From the NCBI GenBank assembly GCA_019722365.1, contig JADFUC010002075.1:1-64000 (forward strand): a DNA stretch of 64,000 nucleotides, given 5' to 3'. Below the pieces are notes generated by a model. That model did no database searches. It was not told the origin of the DNA and saw nothing but the letters and a program-made list of their open reading frames with translations. Numbering within the stretch: position 1 is the stretch's first letter; each line of letters opens with the position of its first letter. Shown here one piece after another: positions 57,055 through 64,000 of this stretch. This DNA comes from Lithospermum erythrorhizon. Lineage: Eukaryota; Streptophyta; Magnoliopsida; Boraginales; Boraginaceae. The translations under genes were made by a program, and so were the position numbers.

Positions 57055-58770
57055 TTTATAAGAAACCTATGACTTCTTTTGATGATGGGTTAGTTCAGCT
57101 CAAGACACAAGAAGATGTGGATGAGATGATTCAATAGGATAAAGGGGTTAGGGAAATAGGGTTGTTTGTCGCCCACCCTAGTCGAAAGCTTTCTTTTAGG
57201 TGAGATTTATAGTTGCTTTAGAAGTATATTAGCTTTAAAAATTTTGCTCAGAAGGTAATTGATGTCGAAGAGGTAAAGGCATTAGGTTTTAAAGAAATTT
57301 ATGTGGGGATGGAGGAAGCGTGTTAGGGGGTGTTAAAGTTGTTACCGTGGTACCACTGATTGATTGTCTTGGAGTTAAAGAGAGAATGTTGAAGTTCAGG
57401 GGTTGGAGGAAAAAATATCAGTTGGCGGGTCGGGATGATGGAGGAAAACCATGTTGAAGTGGAGAGTTCGAGAAATTTGAAAGTTGGGAGGGTCGGGTGG
57501 ATAGAGGAAGAGGAAGTTTAGGGGTGGAGGAAGTAGAAGTTCGAGAGTCGGGGGATAGATGAATCGATATGGAAGTTCATGGGGTAGAAGGCAGCTTTCA
57601 TGGGCTTGTTTCATGACATTTTCTTTGAGGATTATGATTACGACACTGAAGCTTTCATGAGGAAAGACAATTTTGGTGAAAATTATGAGTCTATGAATGA
57701 AGCAGAAATGGAGAATGAACCCCATGAGGCTTACACTTAGATAGATAAGGGTGCATGCTACGCAGATGAGGATGGAGTGTTTGAGAATTTAGGGCCAATT
57801 TTGAATGACATTGGGCCACTTCTTGAGTGTTCATTTGAGCACTCTGACCAGCTGTTTCAATTGAATGGAGAGGAAGATGATGGGGAAAAGGAGGTTAGCT
57901 ACGGATTAGGGGATACTTAGAAGAGCAGGAAGGGTGTTCTAGAATATAACAGAGAAGTTCATCTAAAAAATCATGTGTTAGTCCCTAACATGGTGTTGGA
58001 AGCTGATTGTTGATTTTAAGCGATTAGTTATAGATATGACATGACCACAAAGGCCACGAAGTTTGTAAAAAATGAAGAGATGAGAGTTTGTGTCAAATGT
58101 ATTCAGGAGGATTGTGACTTCTTTGTGTTATGTTCACAAGTTGGTAAGTCGAAAGACTTATCAATTAAGACTATGGACAGGAATCATACCTGTGGGACAT
58201 CCATGAAAATACCAATCATCTCTGTGAAGTCTCTGGCCAAGAAATATGTGAACAAGGTTCGAAAAAACCCCTAAAATATCATTGAGGCAACCATTGTTGA
58301 TATATATAACTGACCACCAAAGTGGAATAAGTACTATCGGCTGCGTATAGAGCCGTATTTGGTACCTAATGCGGGGAATGAAAACTAGTAGTTAGCTAGG
58401 CTATTGGAGTTATCTGAAAGGATGCTTGACATAATGCTTGGGTCATTGTTATCACCAAACAATAAGAGCAAAATTCTAGCGAGGAATGCAATACGTGCGG
58501 TCGCGTGAAGAGGGGGTTTTTGGTTGGGTCTTGGGAGATTTGTATGCCTTGATGGTTGTTTCTTGAAAGGCGCTCAAGGGTCAAATGCTTGGTTGTTGTG
58601 GCTCTTGATGCTAACAACACCATCTATCTAGTTGTATGGTGATTGGTTGAAGTGGAGAATATAGATTCTTGGACATGGTTCATGCGATTGAAAAAGGATC
58701 TCATGATTGGCCGTGGCCCGGACTCCTGGATACTGTGGTGACTGACAAAAGGTATAATCATGAGCCCCAT
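57055..58770 (+). pseudogene. MULE transposase remnant 2 (MuDR type)
   Basis: A Mutator-like transposase with many shifts. N-terminal 'LVQLKTQEDVDEMIQ' and 'GVREIGLFVAHP' lie near 57090-57180, followed by a glycine/glutamate/valine-rich part (57400-57590) and an acidic stretch (57610-57900). The MuDR domain reads 'ATKFVKNEEMRVCVKC', 'SKDLSIKTMDRNHTCG' and 'SVKSLAKKYVNKVRKNP' to 58272. The catalytic region has 'CLDGCFLKG' style fragments near 58545, 'LVVVALDAN' and 'VENIDSWTWFMRL' near 58590-58690, and 'TVVTDK' near 58740. It belongs to a different MULE branch from remnant 1 and stops where copia B begins at about 58797. Confidence 0.85.
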
Positions 58771-58796
58771 GGCCCTCTGGCTTTCTTGTTGAAAAT

Positions 58797-61767
58797 CAAT
58801 GAAATTGATTCCATTTATTATGCCGTTGCGAGGTGTGTATCAATACATTTGCAGTTGGGTTAAATGTGATTATCGAACTTAGTGTTCAACTTAATAATTG
58901 TATATTACTAGTGTGGGTTCTCGCTGATAATTTAAAGGGGTTATGAGCGATTGCTAGATCGTGCCTAGTGTCGTTATAATAATAATGGTGGTTAATTATT
59001 ATTATTATACAACTTATATATATACAGACTAGAAGATCCACGCCTTTTTGTCTGATAACGTTGAGTTATATTTCATGTATGCAATTAAGCACCATAAATT
59101 AGAAATGTATTTCTCGATTACAAGGGTTATTTTTATGTAAGAATATCAATTAAGTAAATAGGATCAATTAAATAGTTATTTAATTGGTTCGAATGGTACA
59201 ATATTTATCAACTCTTGAAAGATTATTGATATTGACTAGATACCATTTAATTAAACTAATTAAATAGTTCAGCTTCATTCTTGACTTCATTAGTGTCTTG
59301 CTTGAACTAATAGAGTTAGCAGTGAAACTCATACTTAACGGGTTGCTTAGCGGATTTGTTTTAACCTAGCCATACCATTCTTCTTTAGGGTTTTCATGAC
59401 ATATGTAATAATAACTAAAAATTTTAATCAAAAAAACCCCTACAAGCAAAACTTCCCTAGCGATTTTCTTTAAAGAAAATTCTTACAGGTTTAGTTTTGT
59501 TCAACCATGTTTACTAGCAAAATAGTTCTGATTTAAGCCTCTTTCCACAATTATTAGATCAACTAGAGTATCATGAATTGATAGTACAACAAGGAGCTAA
59601 AGGAAGTCAAATTCACGGCTTTGGCGAATTTGACGATAATAGTTATTGGTGGAATTTACTCCATGCATTGTAAATTATACATTATTTATATATTGTAGTA
59701 TGTGTATTTTTAAATAATGTAGTAATCACTTTAAGATCCTGGATCTAATAGTTGTATTGCTCTCTATATATATGAGTTTGCAATCGATTAACATAATAGA
59801 CTGAAATTAGTTTAGCTACATTGTTTTGTTTTTGCTTGCTTTGTTTTTATCATTTTTAACAATTCTTGTTCATATATTTAATTGATAAATATAGTGAAAT
59901 AAATCACTAAGTTCTTGATTATTGATTTTTTTTTTTTATAATATGATGATGGCATTATCATATTTGTTAACTTATGGTTTTGTTTCATAAATTAAAAGAC
60001 AATTTAATTGGTTTGTTTTCAATAGTTTTGTAAAACATGTTTTGGGAGTGTATTTGTAAAATTACAATCTAATTTTTAGACCCGGATAACTACGTCTTTA
60101 TATTGTTAAATTTTCTAAATTTCCAGAAAACTTGATTTTTTAGATTTACAAAATTTGTTTAATTAATAATTTAAATATGAAAAATTTATTTTAATAAACG
60201 ATTGAGTTTATTCTAAGAAAATTATGAAGTTTAATCTATTTAAATTTAATAAATTTTGAAAATTTCAAGCCTCCAAAATAATTTACAAACCAATTAAATT
60301 AGAATTTGAAAAATGGAGTTAAATATGGGATTATTACCATAAATCGGCCGGCCATTTGCCGGCCCTACGAGGCATGATGCGGCCGTCATAAATCTGGAGT
60401 CGTCCGAGCTCGTGTGGCGATGTGCCCTAATTTTGAAAAACCTAATTCGAATTTACTCGCTTATTTGGTTTCCTAAAATTATGGGACTAGTTATATTATT
60501 GTTTATTGATTATTTATCATTTTAATTACCTAATTGATTGTATTTAATTATGTTATGACAATTAATAAATTCGTTTATATTATATCTTTAAATTAATTTA
60601 AAAATTATATAACAATTATGGTAAACAATTTCACTACTTAATATATTTTTAGAGAATATATTTGTGATGATAAATATTTTTCTACAATATGTATATCGTT
60701 AATAATTATTGGTAATAATTATTGAATTGACATAATATTATGATAATTGAGTTTATATTAATTAATTTTAATATGTGTAATTACGTAGTTAATTAATTTG
60801 ATAATTACAAACATGCATTTTCCAATTCCATTTAAAATATTTGTTAAGTTCATTTATATGATTTAATAAAGTGCATATATTTTGTAATGGTGATTGGAAT
60901 GGAAATTAGATATGGCCCATTTATTTATTTTCCGGTCTGAACCGTAATGTGTATGAAAATGACCTTACGAGTCATATTTCCATGTATTTATTTATTTATT
61001 GTTTCTACATGAAGCTTATTTGTCTAAGATGGAGTTAGTATATAAATATTGTAACAAGTGAAGATATTGAAGATAGATTTCGCGGTGGTGATGCTTGGTG
61101 GACTCGGTTGGATCAGTACAAGATACAGAATTAGAACTTATGTTAGTATTTGATAAATACTTGTAATAGGTTCTATGGCCATATCGTATATCTCTTGAAT
61201 GTCATTACTTATTTTATTTTTCATGTTGCATGTAATTCTTGATTATGTGCTAGTATGCATGAATAAATAAAAATAAGTAATAAACAATAATCTCACCAAA
61301 TTAAAATTTAAGCAATGTCAGCCAATTTTAAAGTTGTGCAATCAATTGCATCCAATGGGCCACACCCGTGATAGGCCAGTGTTACAATGTTGCATTTGAT
61401 ATGACAATGGATCATGTTGAAGTGATTTCCCTTAACGTTGTGGGCTTTGGATGATCAAAATCCTAGTAACACTTTGGTTTTAATTGGTACTTAACTGATT
61501 TCGGATACAAATGTTGAGTAGCATCTTGTAAGAGATGCTAGTGACCACAAAGAGTTATGTAGTTCTACATAATTGGTTGTTAACTACTATTATCTTGGAT
61601 TCAAATGTATGCGATATTGCCGTTTGAATTTAAATATAATAGATCTTGATACTAATATTTAAATTGAGATTTGAATTATTAGTATTTACTTTACAATTTA
61701 TTTTTAAGTGTTTAGCATGATAGTTTCTGATGCATTGTCTTCGTTTATTTATTCTTGTAGAATTATA
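58797..61767 (+). mobile_element. Copia B 5' region (same family as copia A)
   Basis: Aligns with copia A read on the other strand: 58797-59600 with 45795-45000, and the distal part with 36221-34002. The shared start is 'aattgattcc(a/c)tttattat'. It interrupts the MULE 2 transposase. It is AT-rich and non-coding, with a GC-rich patch at 60345-60430 as in copia A. LTR and leader cannot be separated with the copies available. Confidence 0.75.
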
Positions 61768-62340
61768 ATGGCTACCCACGACTACTACTCGCTAGACTAC
61801 TGCTTCAAACTACATTAACTTCATTGCATGTGTAATTAGTTATGATTTTGAGGGCGTGGTCTCATAGGTTGAAGGTTGTCTTCAAGTTGCCTTGAGGATC
61901 GAATCGTCTTAACGTAATGAATTCCCTATCCGGACATACGGGGACAACGTGTATGCGCTGGAAAGAAATATGAGTTGCGTAAAGAGGACTCTTTAAATCA
62001 CGAAGTGTCTTATGCTTACTCGGATGGATCCAGTTCGGGCTACGTATGATGGTACAGCGTGTATGACATTTATCGAAGCTCTTGAGTGAATCGAAGGGCG
62101 TCTGAGGGAATATGAGAAATCTGAGAGCTTTCGTTGCTCTGGAGTGACTCACGGAGCTTGAGAAATAATGGCAGTTCGTTAACGCAGATCCTTTGGGAGC
62201 AGTTTAAGAAGAAGAAGAAGAAGAAGTTTACCGGCAAGGCCAAGGGTTCTAGTAATCCCAAGGTTGCTGGAAAGGGAGGAGCTAGGAAGGATGACAAGTG
62301 TCATTATTGCGAAACTGGAGTCGGCAGGAAGTGGGCCTGA
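61768..62340 (+). pseudogene. Copia B gag remnant with broken zinc knuckle
   Basis: Starts at ATG 61768 in the same context as copia A ('gaattataatggctacc') but loses frame within a dozen codons. The region 61860-62200 is scrambled. The 3' part reads a lysine-rich run (62205-62235) and 'KGGARKDDKCHYC' with the knuckle then lost: the expected G-H pair and last cysteine are absent, and a stop occurs at about 62338. The lysine run corresponds to a 'gaagaagaag' repeat. Confidence 0.75.
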
Positions 62341-62399
62341 GGAAGTTCACAGAGATGATAGGAAGAATGGTCTCACGTATTTTGCTTTCTGACCCTCTG

Positions 62400-64000
62400 A
62401 GTATGTATGTTATTAGGAAGTTTGTACAACTTCTCATTCTACTTCGTGGGTGCTAGATTGCCAGTTTGTGGTTCTCATATTTAATAAGTAATATCACGGG
62501 AACTCAAGTCAATCTGAAGACTCGAAGAGGAAATGGATCTGCGTGTGGAAATGGCGCGAGTTGCGGCCTTAGTAGGATCCATTGGTTCTAAATTGCCCAC
62601 GGGCCTTGTTTTGAACTTATCACCGGTTTACTATTTACACAACGATTTCTTGGAATATTATTTCTATTTCTGTTTTGAATAATGATGGTTTTTCATTTTC
62701 AATAGATCCCGATGAATTTAGGATCACCAGGAATGGGGTAGTGTTTGGTACCGCCTCCCTTCAAAATGGTCTATACGTTTTAGACATGATTAATGAGTCA
62801 TATAACATAAACTTAAAACGGAATAAGCCTAACGACTTAAACCAAACATACCTATGGCATTGTAGACTGAGTCGCGTGCGAGAACGAATCAAGAAACTCC
62901 CGGCTCCGGTGGAGATACTTGAAAGGTTTAGATTATGAATCATCTACGATAAGTGTGAGTCTTGCCTTTTGGGAAAAATGACCAAAATGCCTTTCACAGC
63001 TTAAATGAAAGGGCAAGTGATTTATTGGGGATCATACCTGCTTGATGTATTATGGGCCAATGAACACGTCTGCAAGAAGGAGGTGCTCATGCCCATTCGT
63101 TGCGATGATTCTGATGAATGCGGTTTGTGTATCGATGAGACACAAACACGAGTCCTTTGAAAATTCAAAGGAATTCCAAAATGAAGTACAAAACCAATTG
63201 AACAAGACAATAAAAATTCTCCGGTCGGCGAGGAGGTGGAAATATTTGAATCGCGAGTTCAATACTCGTCTTAGGGAGTGTGGTATTGTTTCCTGGCTTC
63301 GCTCCAGCTGAGAGCATGCAACATAATGGCGTGTCGAAAGAGATCGAACCCTTCTTGATATGGTTCGATCTATGATGAGCCTATCTGATCTACCGATTAA
63401 TTTATGGGGATATGCACTTCTATGCGCGACAAACTTTACCTTATGAATGTCCAACGAGTCGGCGGATAAAACTCATGAGCGTAGTTTAGGAAGATTCCCA
63501 AAGTTAGGTTTTCTCAAGATTTAGGCGATTGAAGCTTATGTAGAGATTAACAAAGATAGCTGCGCCCAAATCCCCGATAAATGCTATTTCATAGGATATC
63601 CAAGGGAAACAGTTGGTTACTACTTCTACCTGAAGCAGGAGAATAAAATCTTCATTGCTAGAACAGGAGTATTCCTTGAAAAGGAATATTTGTCCAGAAG
63701 GACTAGAAGTAATGGTGTTCATCTTGATGAAGCTCAAGCTGATGAAGTCAATGTCGATGCATCTAATGCAGAGGCATCTGACACACCACAAGAATTGGAA
63801 CCTTCTTTCATAGAAGACCCAGTTCTTGATCCTGACGTGGAAAGAGACGACCACAGGAGATCAGCGGATAAGCCACGAACCTTGGCCGGTATGAAGGTGA
63901 AGCTTTCATCATTGAAAGTGGCAGGCCCACTTCTTACAAAGAAGCAATGAATAGCAATGATGTGACAAATGGCAAAAGAGCCATCGATCTAAGATGGATT
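62400..64000 (+). pseudogene. Copia B pol remnant (protease, pre-integrase, integrase), runs off the window
   Basis: 'WVLD' of the protease lies near 62450. The pre-integrase segment reads 'FSFSIDPDEFRI', 'NGLYVLDMINESYNIN' and 'LNQTYLWHCRLS' at 62680-62880. 'CESCLLGKMTKMPF' near 62955 completes the H-C zinc site of integrase. The core has 'MRHKHESFENSKEFQNEVQ' and 'LRECGIVS' to about 63290. The linker reads 'YPRETVGYYFYLKQENKIF' and 'ARTGVFLEKEYLSRRT' near 63595-63710, then an acidic segment, and 'TYKEAMNSNDV' style residues near 63930 announcing the reverse transcriptase beyond 64000. Frames change at least four times. Confidence 0.87.

Noticed and set aside
61862..62152. 96-codon minus-strand frame
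   Set aside because: It falls antisense within the scrambled copia B gag and matches nothing known to me.
1..64000. CRISPR arrays, operons, phage or plasmid functions
   Set aside because: No regular spaced repeats with unique spacers and no prokaryotic gene organisation. The only repeats with short period are the degenerate arrays at 16.1 and 17.7 kb, microsatellites and LTR-internal runs.

Overview
The window looks like nuclear DNA of a flowering plant, most likely a eudicot. It is AT-rich, has one spliced gene with GT-AG introns, and is otherwise filled with nested and broken plant transposons: Ty1-copia, Ty3-gypsy, a large non-coding LTR element, Mutator-like elements (MULEs), a LINE, a tRNA-derived SINE, Stowaway MITEs and fold-back MITEs. 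I see no CRISPR array, no bacterial-style operon, no intact tRNA or rRNA gene and no organelle insert.

The only intact host gene is at 20629-29329 (+). It has nine exons that join without a frameshift into a 1031-residue protein. The order of parts is TYW3 domain, six-bladed Kelch repeat, TYW2 SAM-dependent transferase, which is the plant fusion enzyme TYW2/3/4 of wybutosine synthesis on tRNA-Phe. Its introns hold two Stowaway MITEs (introns 1 and 5) and a solo LTR with a perfect 5-bp target duplication (intron 5). Related fold-back MITEs lie on both sides of the gene.

Left arm (1-20.6 kb): a diverged LTR relative (0.4-1.4 kb), AT-rich repeat debris, a Ty1-copia LTR plus gag remnant (5.96-8.15 kb) cut by a GC-richer minus-strand Ty3-gypsy element (8.16-15.48 kb) that has lost its integrase, then a broken MULE transposase (+) that meets a broken plant-mobile-domain gene (-), each accompanied by an array of the same ~32-bp repeat. 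A SINE with 19-bp target duplications follows.

Right arm (29.3-64 kb): a nested stack. A minus-strand Ty1-copia element (copia A) begins at about 45.79 kb, is split by a LARD-like element (36.22-45.00 kb, LTRs of about 2.3 kb, a tRNA-Met primer site, no coding core), resumes at 36.22 kb and breaks off at 31.93 kb against a fragment of a Ty3-gypsy LTR. That LTR matches the 5' LTR of a gag-protease element at 45.8-50.98 kb, which suggests that copia A landed inside this gypsy element and a later deletion removed material between them. Further right are a 507-bp MULE-type fold-back element with a 9-bp target duplication, a 5'-truncated LINE (-), a second broken MULE transposase (+), and copia B, a plus-strand copy of the copia A family that runs off the window end.

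A point to keep in mind: the single-copy gene reads cleanly, while repeats that should be near-identical (LARD LTRs, gypsy LTRs) mix long perfect blocks with dense small indels. Part of the brokenness may be consensus error in repeats rather than biology.
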